DNA of 64,000 nucleotides. Origin: Sialis fuliginosa. Lineage: Eukaryota; Arthropoda; Insecta; Megaloptera; Sialidae. Positions 20,275 to 31,165 of the stretch are shown here, piece by piece. The stretch's first letter is position 1. Each line of letters opens with the position of its first letter. The stretch is taken from the NCBI GenBank assembly GCA_961205875.1, contig OY540810.1, positions 15,252,001 through 15,316,000 on the forward strand. Reading direction: 5' to 3'. Under the pieces are notes generated by a model. It was not told the origin of the DNA. It made no database searches and saw nothing but the letters and a program-made list of their open reading frames with translations. The position numbers and the translations under genes are program-made.

Positions 20275-20530
20275 ACCTTTGTATTATAAATATTAGTTTT
20301 CTAATGTCCTAATGTCAACAACATAATACACATTCTAATTTAACATTTTGAATTTAGTTGTATTTGTTTCTGAGGCAATATGAATTAGTTAGTATTTAAC
20401 ATCCAATCTGCAGGGTCCTGCAAATTACCCCTGCAGATTGGATGTCAAATCGGGTGGTGTATAGAGGCCTTAGAATTTTGAGGGTGGTTTTCACCCCTTC
20501 AATAGCTGTTTAGGCACATACAAAAAATAA
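20275..20530. repeat. Helitron-type repeat, copy with hairpin insertion
   Basis: The flanks match 230-420: ATTAGTTTTCTAATGTCC, TTGTATTTGTTTCTGAGGCA and TTTTGAGGGTGGTTTTCACC. Relative to the first copy it carries about 60 extra bases (about 20400-20465) that include a strong hairpin, described separately. Confidence 0.6.
20399..20445. repeat. 17-bp perfect hairpin
   Basis: ACATCCAATCTGCAGGG (20399-20415) is perfectly complementary to CCCTGCAGATTGGATGT (20429-20445) across a 13-base loop. It is about half GC, so the stem would be very stable against this AT-rich background. It sits inside a repeat copy that elsewhere lacks it. Confidence 0.8.
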
Positions 20531-20639
20531 ATGTCTCTTAGGTTCAATTGAACTACAAATGTACTGATAGTTATAAAATTTCGAATATTTCTAAAATCCC
20601 TAGCACCAAAAAATATGTTATTATGCTTAATAAAAATCC

Positions 20640-21060
20640 AAGGCTGATTTAACGAATATTGGTGGAATGGATATAGTAGGGGGAAGGGGGGGGATCAAAT
20701 GCCAACCTAGAAACTAATATTATATGACCTAGTACCTCTAATTGGAAAATCACGACCATTTGTCACATAATGATTTTTTTAGAGACAATTTTTCATACGA
20801 CGTACCCCATGTAGAACAAGTTAACAGCCGCTGGTTTAAACCCCAAACACGCCGCATCTGCCCAAAGTTTAATTGAATACCTGCATCTTCATGATTTATA
20901 GTTTGAACATTTACCAGCCACTTTTGTCCGGGGGTGAGGTGGGTGGGGGGTATTGTGCGGTATGTCAGAGGTCTAAATTTGAGTCTACGTGATGCATTTA
21001 TATTTATTCTAGTGACAGGGATTTAAAAAACAATACAGTCGATGTAAAATGGATAGAGGC
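20640..21060. other. GC-richer block with long G runs; possibly unique
   Basis: Bases 20850-21060 (CACGCCGCATCTGCCC, AGTTTAATTGAATACCTGC, GAGGTGGGTGGGGGG) have balanced composition, no second copy in the window and no open frame. Such an island could be conserved noncoding DNA. A G-rich run at 20680-20692 precedes it. Confidence 0.25.
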
Positions 21061-21369
21061 TTGATGGGTTTTTTTTCTGACAAGATTTGGGTGTCATTTT
21101 TTTATTTGTTTGTTTTAATTGAGAGGGATTTGTTGTTGTTAAATGATTGGAATATTCTTTTTTTTTATTTCAACACAGTAGCGAACTAAGGAAAGCTGAA
21201 AGCTCACCCGGACATTGGACATGATAAAGGTAAATTTTGCTAGGTTCTGAAAAGTAAAAAATGTTATGTTTCACATTAAAGAGCCTATAGACTTATATAA
21301 TATGCAAGAAAGAATATTTTTTCTGAAAAGTAAAAATAGATATTAAAAGAATTCGTCAAGACATACACA

Positions 21370-21730
21370 ATACAATACAAAGTACGTACTTTGTTAGAAA
21401 AATAATAAAAAATAAGGTCATATTCTACTAATTGAGATCTACATTTACATAGACCTAGATATGAAAATAAAAATAAAAAATTCTATGACGCCCCTCCCTA
21501 TTTCTCCAAAACTTGAAATGATATTGTTGACTTTAGTATTTGTTGTTGGTAGTCTCACTAAAACCTCGTTACCAAAATTTTTCAATTTTTTCGTCAGTAG
21601 TTACCGAGTTATAAGGGGGGGGGGGGAATAAAATACTGCTTCAGCCCCTTGCTGGCGTCATTTTTGGGTAAGAAAAATAAATAAAAAAAGGTCATATTTT
21701 ACTAACTGAGATATACATTTTGACACCCCA
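21370..21730. repeat. Diverged direct repeat around AAGGTCATATT
   Basis: AAAATAAGGTCATATTCTAC (21410) and AAAAAAGGTCATATTTTACT (21688) are followed by similar TGAGAT-TACATTT words about 275 bp apart, with an 11-base G run at about 21616-21626 between them. It is probably a tandem or nested old transposon. No frame. Confidence 0.4.
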
Positions 21731-22103
21731 TACGCCAAACATACAGAAAACTAGCTAGTAAAAATTATATTTTGGAAAACCAAATATTAATTAACCGTTA
21801 TCAACAAGTAAAAAAAATATTTCATTATATAAACATTGTTAATACAGCGTCTGGAAAATTAAACATAAATTTTTATATACACACTTTTTGATTCTTCCAA
21901 GAGATTATGAAAGAAAACGGTGAAATAAAATATTGTGCGGCGATTATAAGAAAATGAAAAATGTAATAATTTATATATAGTCGCGTCTAGACACAGTGTT
22001 ACAAAAAAAATGTCCTCCTTTATACTGCATTTAAGAAAATATAGTGTAATGGTAGTTCCTACAGTAGTCTTCAAACATTGTCGACCAACGGAACCTTTAA
22101 AAC

Positions 22104-22140
22104 AGTGGTTCCCAACCTTTTTCCTACACCGACCCCTTTT
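22104..22140. repeat. hAT-like terminus
   Basis: CAGTGGTTCCCAACCTTTTT followed by CGACCCCTTTT is a textbook hAT-type end, but the far end and 8-bp duplication are not found. Confidence 0.5.
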
Positions 22141-22396
22141 AAAAGAATGATATATATATTTTGAAGCTGAAATGACTCGCTTACAAATGATAAGTACTAA
22201 AAAATGTTGACTATTATGTTTGACTAATAATTTTTTTACTTGCTTTATAATTGTATAACACTGTAAAAAAAAAAATAAAAAATCTGTGATAGTGAATAAT
22301 CACAGAGCTATTAATATTGTTCAGGTTTTCTAACAATTGTTTGATACGATAACTGCTGTTTTTACGAGTGTACATATATCTATTATGTATATATGT

Positions 22397-23227
22397 ATAT
22401 GTTACCGGCAATGTATGAAATACGGCATTCTATAGAATTCCTAGGTATTCTATAGAATGCCTAAAATCACCAGGCAATGTATGAAATGAATTTAATTATA
22501 TACATTTCCTAGGCATTCTATAGAATACCTAATTGATAGCCGGCAATGTATGAAATATAAACATAAATAGGGTGAATCGATCAATTTTGGTGCAGGTACA
22601 GATGTTGCCTTACTTTATGTTATAAAATACTGATGCAAATATACAATAAAAAAATCTTGGTTCATTCACAATAGCTGTAGGTAGGTTTCTAGATTATAAT
22701 TCAGTATTGTCGGTACAATACTGAATTATTTATCAAAATAAACATTTTATATTTACGCGTTATAGGTATAATAGAAAAATGTATGTACTATGTATATTGT
22801 TTCTGTGAATTTGTTATTTTTACAATAAGGGCCTTAAATCTTACTTAATACACGTCTGGACTAATATGATTATTTTATTTTATTTATTATAATAAATATC
22901 AAATGTTATACTATTGTTTATGTGGTTTTGTTATTTTAACAATGAAAGACCTAAATCTTACATAATATGAATTTGGACTTTTTAAAATTAATTAAATAAT
23001 ACCTATCTGCTTTGTTAATATCATTTTGTCTTTTATTTCATACATTTCCTAATATTATCTTGGCATTCTATAGAATTCCTAGGGATTCTATATAATGCCT
23101 AGGCAAAGTATATAATAAATTTCTATTAAACAAATATTTCATACTTTGCCTGAAATCGTCAGGCATTGTATAGAATTCTTAGGAATTCTATAGAATGCCT
23201 GAATTACATACATTGCCGGTAACATAT
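22397..23227. mobile_element. Palindrome-rich element with ATATGTTACCGGCAATGTATG ends
   Basis: The termini (22397-22417 and 23207-23227) are perfect inverted copies, 21 bp each, enclosing 831 bp. Each end region is itself packed with the palindromic word GGCATTCTATAGAATNCCTAGG in several orientations (22423-22535 and 23063-23200). The words GGCAATGTATG or inverse CATACTTTGCC separate the modules. The middle holds two diverged copies, about 117 bp apart (22798 and 22915), of a unit that also occurs as a tandem pair at 41695-41905. No protein is encoded. I do not recognise the superfamily; nested hairpins at both ends are unusual. Confidence 0.7.
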
Positions 23228-23879
23228 ATATAATATAGGTATATACATTTATAAAAGATATTTGACATTTTAATAACAGTTTTAAATTAAAACGATTAAT
23301 AATTTCCAGTCAAGATTCTATCGAAATTTTAAAGCTATTGAATTGCGTGAACGATTGAAAATTTGTGCGGAATAAGAAAAATGATTTCGGTTTGCAACCA
23401 GATAGAATATTAATTATGGAAGCGAAGACCTCAATTAATATTGCTGACGTTCAATTTTAATTATTTCAATAAATTGGAAGGTACAAAAAGCTTTGGTATT
23501 ATACAAAACGAATTTTATATTATATAAACTCAATACAATCTATGAAGAATAACAATATCTATACAACTATACATATACAATACTATACGATGTACAATAC
23601 CGTTCAAAAGTATTTCTGGAAAGTATTAATTTGTATAAACTGAAAAGAACAAATTGCACATTTATATTTTATAGATCTAAACTTTCGTATTTGTTTTTGA
23701 TCAGGGTTCTCAAAATATTTAATAGTACCAACCTATTGTAATTTCACTGTTAATAAATTTAAATGAAACAAACAATAATAACTTTATTGTTAGTCAAGTA
23801 ATATCATACGACAATCTGGACAACAGCCCGAAAAGTAAGCTCTTTTTTCATTATAATTAATAAAGTGATTTAATTTAAT
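23228..23879. other. AT-rich stretch with nothing recognised
   Basis: No ORF or repeat end is visible. Confidence 0.35.
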
Positions 23880-24035
23880 TTCGTTTGTATGAAGGTTATA
23901 GACTCGAGAATTACTGAACAGATTTCAATGCGGTTTTCACCAATAGTTAGATAATTTTTCTGTGCATGTTCGTGGATGTTAATATTTTATCAAAAACTAA
24001 GATTTAACATCAAAAGACTAAAAAAATCTTCATCA
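23880..24035 (+). repeat. Helitron-like 5' region fragment, second copy
   Basis: GTTTGTATGAAGGTTATAGA, GAATTACTGAACAGATTTC and GGTTTTCACCAATAGTTAG match 9790-9860. The TCTATAC start is missing. Confidence 0.5.
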
Positions 24036-24960
24036 AGTCGTGTTTTGTTTCCATGAAGTCAGAGCATATACCGAGTGTTGCAGACCCGTCCACTATGTTT
24101 TACGCCAAAACTATTGAAGATAAAGTTTTATGATAAAAAAATTACTATATATATCGACCCTAAAGAATTTCAGGAAAATATTTTCAACCCTGTAAAACTC
24201 GCTCTTGGGGGGTAGTTTGAGGAGTACATGCCCGTTTCTCAGTAAAATCAAATGGAACGGCATATCCAAAAGTAGATAATTTTAAAGATCATAAAAAAGT
24301 AAGAAACTTTTGTAAAAAAAAATTTATCATACATTCATCAATTGTTTAGAAAATATGGCGACTTGTTCCCAAATTTTAGAGTTTTACTAAAAGTGCTCTA
24401 AATTCGTTAAATGTTAATGAAAAATTATTTTAAAATTTTTATTTGATAGTAGAAATAACGAAATTTTTAATGATGTATATGATTATTTGAGATTTGGATA
24501 AATTAAAGTGTCATACGCAACATATCAAACATGCAAAAGTTCAATTGGGGATAATTCAAAAATTTTAAATGGAATGATATATCAATTAGTACTTTATCTT
24601 AAAAAATATATTGAAATTAACAACTTTTGTTAAGAAAATTTTTTAATTTTATTAAAAAAAAAAAAAATATATAAACGATTTTTTAAACGGTTGTAGAAAA
24701 ACAATTTTATTTTATGTTTTGTATCAATTTCTTCCAGATTTTTAAACCCAGTTTCTTTGTTTTTTTAGTCATTATTTTTTCTTGATTTTTCAGAAATTTT
24801 TTTATCCGCGACTTTTCTTTTAAAGTTACGGAACGTATTTTTAATTTTACAATGTCTTTTTTGTGCGATTTTTCTATTCGGTTTTCTGTTGAACGTATCT
24901 ATGGCATTAAAAAAAGACTACTGTATTAAAAATAGATATATTATATAGATACATACTATC
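24036..24960. other. AT-rich stretch, no gene
   Basis: Contains CTCGCTCTTGGGGGGTAG near 24205 and long poly-A near 24655; nothing can be assigned. Confidence 0.35.
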
Positions 24961-25084
24961 CTACAACATTACATAATATGATAATAATACACATTATATT
25001 CTATTTTCACTGTATGTATTACTTTAATAGCAACGCACTCCTTTGAACTCATGTCTGTACACATATGTAATTGGTGTTTATGAT

Positions 25085-25135
25085 ACACACACACGTGTAT
25101 GTGTGTATATGTGTATGTGTGTGTGTGTGTGTACA
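25085..25135. repeat. (tg)n/(ca)n microsatellite
   Basis: Interrupted CA then TG dinucleotide tract with TATG interruptions. It generates the Thr/His-rich segment of the minus-strand frame at 24969-25307, which is therefore not a gene. Confidence 0.85.
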
Positions 25136-25160
25136 TACGGTATGTAAATGTTATTAGGCT

Positions 25161-25382
25161 TTGGCATGTTATGAAAGCTATTCGCGCGTCAAGTACTTTG
25201 AGAATGAGCCTCCGTTGATACCTCAATATTCTCGTTCTGCTACGTACGACTTTGCTTCTGTACCTTATTATGCTCCTCCCCTTCCCCTTTCCTACCGCCG
25301 CTACCACCCCGGACGACCTCTAAGTGTTTATATTAATGTATGTATGCATTTGTACGTTTATGAGTCTTTATATGCAAATTAG
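25161..25382 (+). other. Candidate exon in a GC-richer patch
   Basis: The plus strand is open and GC-rich at third positions from about 25161 to 25325, translating to segments such as YSRVKYFENEPPLIPQYSRS and YDFASVPYYAPPLPLSYRRY. That is more protein-like than neighbouring frames. There is no ATG (the frame opens at TTG); a weak ATTAG acceptor-like site lies just upstream, and no strong donor closes it. The opposite strand is also open but arises partly from a microsatellite. I recognise no family. It could be a lone exon, a retroelement relic or chance. Confidence 0.2.
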
Positions 25383-25620
25383 CTATGGTAATAACTAACT
25401 AATTTCATGAGAAAAAAATATGTAGTTTTGACATGCAATTTTGAAGAATTCTCAATATAATAATTATCTATAATAAGTGTACAGACTGAATTTTTTTCAT
25501 ATAATTGTTCTTATATTTATGTGAAATGTACATAACACGTTATGTGTATTTAACACATGCAGATGTTGGAGGTGTAAATATTACGAGTCATAGTTTAAGT
25601 TAGACCTCAAACCATATCTC
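25383..25620. other. AT-rich stretch without recognised feature
   Basis: Nothing can be assigned. Confidence 0.3.
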
Positions 25621-25870
25621 CATTGACATTAGGGCCTTGTGAGTGTTGCCTGCCCTGGTCGCCCCGGGGCACAATCCCCATTCATATGTCAACCATGTCT
25701 GGTGGAAGTGAGCTGTCAATCTAACTGTCTGAATTTGTCAACAATAAGGCAAAAAAGAAATATATATAAAAAAATGTTCTTCAGAGTGTTACCAAGAAGT
25801 TCTGAAGTTTCCACCCTCTAACGTGGTCACCAACCTACCCCAGGGTAGATAAAGGGACGAAAATCAGTTT
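25621..25870. other. GC-richer segment upstream of the LINE fragment
   Basis: TGCCCTGGTCGCCCCGGGGC and ACCTACCCCAGGGTAGATAA are GC-rich patches near the retroelement at 26054. A 60-codon plus frame has no known motif. It may be an older retroelement piece; unresolved. Confidence 0.2.
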
Positions 25871-26053
25871 TACCGATTTTTTGACTATTTTTCAACTTCA
25901 CAAGTTATTTTACAAATTAAAGCAAACTACAAAAAATATCCAGTGCATATTTTTCGTAAAATTCGTAATACATTTAATGACGATCTAAATTTATTTAAAT
26001 TGAAACAGTATTTCAAAAAAAAAAATTGTATATTAGAAATATCTATAATATGA

Positions 26054-26344
26054 AACAATAATATTATTATATTTAAACGACCCCAGTTACCCAAAAAGCC
26101 ATGGTTTCATAGAGTGAATAAATCTAAAAGAGACATCACAGCAATAAATCGTCTACGACTAAATTGCGCATATACTCCACACTATCTCTACAAGATCAAA
26201 GCATTGGATAATCCTTTTTGCGACTGCAACAACCGCACCATATGTGACATTAATCACATTATATTGAAATGTCTTAAATATAATAAAGAAAGAACTAAAT
26301 TGCGTGAAAATATCGAAGGAAAATCCATACAAACAACAAAATAA
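26054..26344 (+). pseudogene. LINE reverse transcriptase C-terminal fragment
   Basis: The plus frame is open from a TGA at 26051 and reads KKPWFHRVNKSKRDITAINR, then LRLNCAYTPHYLYKI, CDCNN and INHIILKCLKYNKER before stopping at 26344. The order PWF, RLRL.C...P.YLY, C.C and HI...C..Y...R is the C-terminal region of ORF2 in jockey/R1-type non-LTR retrotransposons, beyond the polymerase core. The polymerase and endonuclease are missing, so this is a 5'-truncated dead copy, as is usual for LINEs. The ATG at 26114 is internal and not a real start. Confidence 0.8.
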
Positions 26345-26505
26345 TTATTGGAAAACAAAGCACACAATTCTCACATAATTCAATGTCCACGAAATTCCAA
26401 AATAAAAAACATCGGCCAAGTAAATGCACAGTGCTTCCTCGTGCTGAATTCACCAAAGGTAGTTAATTATTGAACAATTTAAATAAAAATCGATTAAGTG
26501 TTCAG
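26345..26505 (+). repeat. LINE 3' untranslated region
   Basis: This directly follows the ORF2 stop. The words CTTCCTCGTGCTGAATTC and CAAAGGTAGTTAATTATTG recur at 44700-44770, marking a second copy of the same tail. The boundary at 26505 is approximate. Confidence 0.65.
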
Positions 26506-26779
26506 ATAAATTACTTGGCATTGGTTAACCGTTTAATTTTTATATAATTTTACTAAAAATTATTAGTTCGAAATTTTTCTTAAGACGCACCTGATTCTTT
26601 TTTCGTATATTTTTAATTTTTTGACAATTTCAATCTAAATTTATGCAAACGTCGAAATGGCATTTCAAACGTCAAAATGATATTTAGTATGTCAAAATAT
26701 ATATCAATTTAAAAAACAAAACACGATTTTTTAAAGTAAAATTAGATAAATCTTTGTAAGATAATATTTTACAACAAAC
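26506..26779. other. AT-rich spacer
   Basis: Contains two spaced ACGTCAAAATG-like words (26650-26700) but no identifiable element. Confidence 0.3.
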
Positions 26780-27165
26780 GTTATAGACTTATACATAGGT
26801 ATTATAGAAAATTGAATGCTCTACAAAAAAGATTCTTATAAAAATTTTACGTAACATGTACCGTTCTTAAGATATCTTGAAAAAATAAATATTTTGGGAT
26901 GTCACCCCTCCCCCTTACACACGATTTTGAAATGGAGCTGTCCTCAAGTCAAACCCAACCATCCAACCAAGTTTCATTCATCAGTGGTTTATAAGTTATG
27001 CGCGTGACAAGGATTCAGGGGATAGTCACACACACAGACAGACATGGAACGAAAAGTGTTTGTCTTGAAAGATCTATTTAAAATTTTGAAATCGGAGAAC
27101 AATTTTTTGTCTCATTTTAAAACGATCACAAAGCTTCTCGTATCTTCGATATTGAAAGGAAGCAA
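26780..27165. repeat. R1 repeat, reverse orientation
   Basis: Reverse complement of 13690-14130: AATGCTCTACAAAAAAGATTC, GGGATGTCACCCCTCCCCCTT, CCAACCAAGTTTCATTC, AACGAAAAGTGTTTGTCTTG and AACGATCACAAAGCTTCTCG in order. Confidence 0.75.
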
Positions 27166-27802
27166 TATAAATCCTCTATATTATTATGTTCTATGTGAAT
27201 AATAACCTCAGTGACTCCTTACATAATTCTTATAATGTCGACCACCCTGTTCGTTGTAACCTGCTATGATTGGCACATCAGCAACTTCTCATTCCATCCT
27301 GTGCTCCCTACACACATATACTCTTACAAACACACGCACAATACATATTCCAAATTAAAATCAACCACAAAGGAGCTGTCTGAATAAGCCAGTAAACAAA
27401 AATATATGAAGAAGAAGACGAAATTCAAACGGTCATTACTCGATGAAGTACAAAAAATATCCAGTCATAATTATTTCTGAAATTCGTTAATTTTTCCAAA
27501 ACGAAACTGTGTTGATTCGCCAAAGAAGAATCAATATATTTTACATGCAGGCTGAATAAAACGCTTGTAAGAACCACTTGAAGAAAAATGCTCACGTATG
27601 AAATTTATTTGATTTCATAAAATATACGCCGCGACTGAAAAGTGCAGGGAATCTGAAATATATAAATATTCGCTCTCGTAAATTGCATATGCACATTGCA
27701 CCGTCATGATGAAGTTATCTCAATTCTGCATTATGATATTTCTCTATTCAAATTGTGTCGTGTTTCCGGTTAACTTTTCAATGGATATTCCGTACAACGC
27801 AA
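27166..27802. other. AT-rich stretch, no gene
   Basis: Bases 27240-27350 are somewhat GC-richer (ACCCTGTTCGTTGTAACCTG), with (ac)-type words and no open frame. It may be a retroelement tail ending GAAGAAGAAGACG at 27407-27420. Confidence 0.3.
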
Positions 27803-28030
27803 AGAGATACTCAAAGTAAGAGTTCTGATACCCTAATCGATTTATGATTGATTGTAGTAGTCAATATAGATTTTATCAGTCAATATCATTTATATTCACA
27901 TATAATCACATATATTTTTATTTTTTATGCTTGTTAAAAATAACACATAAATGAATTTTTGAATAAATCGCATCAACGTCGGTTTGGATAAAAATGGCGA
28001 CGCTGTCATAACTCTTACTGGAGTATCTCT
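27803..28030. mobile_element. 228-bp MITE with AGAGATACTC ends
   Basis: The left end AGAGATACTCAAAGTAAGAG and the right end, inverse AGAGATACTCCAGTAAGAG, are inverted copies of about 22 bp with one indel. The interior is AT-rich with TTGATTGTAG words, and a left-end fragment recurs at 6373-6445. No coding capacity; the target duplication is not clear. Confidence 0.65.
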
Positions 28031-29695
28031 AGTACAATATTTAATATATTTAAGGTGTTTTTGAAAGGTTTTATCTCTATGAAAAATTGTCGTAGAACAG
28101 TTTTGAAAAACGAGTTTTAAAGCTTGAACGTTCTAAGTTCCGAATCATTAGTTGAAAATTATTTGTTTCCCTTTTCTTTAAGACGAAAAGCCGAAAAAAA
28201 TTGCAAAAAATTGTATTAATGTTTAGAACCTCCGCGGATAGTATATCTTTTTTTGATCAAATCTAATGAATGACTTTTATAGATCAGAATTTTCTCTTCA
28301 ATTTACTTTTTTTGCATTGTTGTGTGCGCATGTTTTGAACGAGTTATTTACATCCAAATATTTTTTGTATTTTCTTATCAAATAAAACATAGTGAAAAGG
28401 TAATTTTAACTAACAATTCGTAAAATAGAACGTATAAGTTATAAAACATTTTTTAAACAAAATAAAAAAATTTGAACGGTCCTTAAATTTTGAACTAGTG
28501 TAAATTTTTTTTAGAAAAGTACCAAAAAAATATATGTAGGTACCTATGTACAATAATGTGCATATATACCTGGGATTTTTCAATAGATTTATTTTCAAAC
28601 ATAATATTGATTTTCTTACCCCTTCTTGCTTTTGATAAAAATGGACTCACCTGAAAAGAAAAAAAAATGTTAAAATGGATAAAAAATTAAATACAGAAAA
28701 ACAGTACTAAATTAAAAGCACCATAAGAAAAATCATCTAAACTTTAGAATAGATAATATGTAGATATGTTAAAATTGTTTAAATATAAGTACTTGTCCAT
28801 TATTTGTCATTGTAGCTTGCCAAATTAGTTAATTAAATTTTTTCCTAATTTAACAAAGTTAGAACATCTCTCTTTCTCACACACATTAATTAATTAGAGT
28901 GTTTATTCGTAAACGAATGTTTATTAAATTAAATATTTCCATTATATTATGTAAAAGCTAGTTAAATTTTGTGGGTTCATTACAACAAAATTTTAATCAT
29001 GTTGTGGGAATTTTTTTTGTTATATAAAATACTTGACATAGGCCATAATAGTTAATTTTAACATATAATTATATTTGTGAAATATAATTAAATACCAAAA
29101 CATTATAATTCGTTTAAATATTTGATTATATGTTATATTTATTTAATTAAATTGTTATATTTAAACATTATATTATTTGTAATATGTATGTAATATTTAT
29201 AAACATATAATTAAATATCAACAAAAATAAAAGATAATCAGTATAACTTACTGATTATATTTGATTTATGAATGACGAAAATAGTTCAAATAAAATTAAA
29301 AGATTTGCTACGAAAATATATAGAAAAATATATAAATCCTAATGAGTGCTCATCAATGTATAGTCCAAATCCGTGGAAAAGAAAATATGAAATTTTATTT
29401 TAGTGACGAAGGGATTTCCCGAAATTTAACTTGAATTTCTCCTATTAAAATAATAATACACATGTGCCGCAATTTTATATATGTACATATTTTACATTTA
29501 TATTTTAATAAGTAAGATTGCTTATCATTTTGTCAATCATAAAAGCGCCAAAAATGAACTTAGAGCAAAACCAATAGGACCGATAGACAGCTTATTGATT
29601 TGTGCATCTATATGACGTAGCGAAACGATATTTTTGATGAATTTTACAGGAGTTAAATAAGATTTACCGAAAAAGTCAAAATCACGCTTTTAAAA
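28031..29695. other. Long AT-rich stretch with nothing recognised
   Basis: No gene, repeat pair or island is visible over about 1.6 kb; bases 28730-29300 are especially A/T-dominated. Confidence 0.4.
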
Positions 29696-29701
29696 AAACC
29701 T

Positions 29702-29794
29702 GCCCACATACGGACCGTCCCCTCCCCCCTATCACCACATACTTCCATCAAATTAGCTGAAAAATGTTGCATGGGCGGTGGTCCATATGTGAGC
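29702..29794. repeat. Imperfect inverted repeat (GCCCACATACGGACC)
   Basis: GCCCACATACGGACCGTCCC (29702-29721) pairs imperfectly with GGGCGGTGGTCCATATGTGAGC (29773-29794) around a pyrimidine-rich spacer. This could be the subterminal hairpin of a DNA transposon. Confidence 0.45.
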
Positions 29795-30655
29795 AACCTC
29801 CCTTATAGCTTAACGTTAAATATGCATTTAATAAAAAAAGTTGAAAATAATCGACACCTACATTACCGACTCAATTAACAATTCAAAATAAAAACGACCT
29901 AACAACGACACGTTGATAATTGATGCAATTTAATATGGAAAAGACCTGTAAAAATAATCACAGTGATTATCTATTACTAGGTACCCTAGTTGTTAGACAT
30001 TGTACATGCAATGTCGTGACAGCCATTTATACATTAACATGTATTTGTAGAAAAAAAACAGTCTCTGGCCGAGTCACTATTTTATAATTTTCAATAATTT
30101 TATTTTATATTTTTCGCCCTAGACACATAATATCTGCGTTTATGTGTAAAATAAAGGGTTGAATTTAATATTGGCACTTTATTATTTTCTTTGCGAGTGT
30201 ATATAGCAAAAATTTATTTGACATCCTTTTTTACCGGAGGTACCCAACGTTAAAGTTTTAACGATATATAAATTGATAGGACTTGTCTGTACAATTAAAA
30301 TATATTTAATTTTTAAAATTTTTGTCTGTTTCTTCTGTATCAATTTTTTTATGGACAAGCTGAAGGCTCTAGAATTAGTTTCAATTATAGGTATAATTAT
30401 TATTAAGGAAATTTGTAGTTGATATTTTATAAGTCCCCCCTACCTTTGTTACTACGCCACTGTTTTATGTACTATGGAACTTTTATACGTCATTTATAAA
30501 AAAATAATATTTTTTTATACATTAGAAAATAAATCTGAATTAGGAATGGGGGTCCTTAACATCCGCCATGTCAACTTTTCTTACAATAGTCTACCATTAA
30601 ATAAGATGATTTCTTACAAATTTTATTACTTTTTTCGGTCTTTAAACAAGTGCGG
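29795..30655. other. AT-rich stretch with hAT-like right end near 30463
   Basis: GTTACTACGCCACTG at about 30449-30463 is the inverse of a CAGTGGCGTAGTAAC hAT-type start. No left end is matched. The plus frame at 30474-30665 has no motif. Confidence 0.35.
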
Positions 30656-30825
30656 CAGTGAATAAAACGCTGTCGAAGGAGTTTTAAATTTCCGGCGATA
30701 AAAACGCTGCAAAACCGCACTCTCGGCGGTTAACTACCGCGCCGCTGTGAACACTTACATAAGCCGCCATGTACTTCAATTTTGCGGCTACGAATAAACG
30801 CAACCGCTGTGAATATTCACGTTGG
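30656..30825. other. CpG-rich patch with repeated CGCTGTGAA words
   Basis: In about 170 bp this patch has many CG dinucleotides (TTTCCGGCGATAAAAACGC, GGCGGTTAACTACCGCGCCG, AACGCAACCGCTGTGAATA) in an otherwise CpG-poor region. CCGCTGTGAA occurs twice, and GGCGGTTAACTACCGC is a near palindrome. It may be the edge of a DNA element or a small regulatory island. Confidence 0.3.
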
Positions 30826-31165
30826 TCTTTATTTGTATTGTAGAATATTTATGTTAAGTTTCAAATAAATCCAACAAAAAAAATTTTTTTACTCACACAA
30901 ACTTTTATACTTTCTCTTACCCCCGTAGGGGTTGAATTTTGAAAAATCATTTCTTTCAGATAATATTCACGTTAAAACGCTTCGATTGGCACGTACCCCA
31001 ACCAATAGCATTGTTTATTTGCGAGATTTCGTGCAGTAAAAAATAACACGTCTTATGTACAATAATGTACATACACACACACAAACATACATCTTTCTAA
31101 AAATAGTGTAAATATACTATAGTACATTTTCGAACCGATTACAATAACTTCGTTGGGAAGTTAAT
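30826..31165. repeat. Helitron-type repeat, copy 3
   Basis: Matches 450-830 in order: TATTTGTATTGTAGAATATT, CCCCGTAGGGGTTGAATTTT, AAAACGCTTCGATTGGCACG, TTTGCGAGATTTCGTGCAG, an (ac)n tract and TCTAAAAATAGTGTAAATAT. Confidence 0.65.

Noticed and set aside
24969-25307. 112-codon minus-strand open frame
   Set aside because: Its Thr/His/Tyr-rich middle is a translated (tg)n microsatellite and the Arg-rich start is the antisense of a GC-rich patch; no start context or motif supports it.
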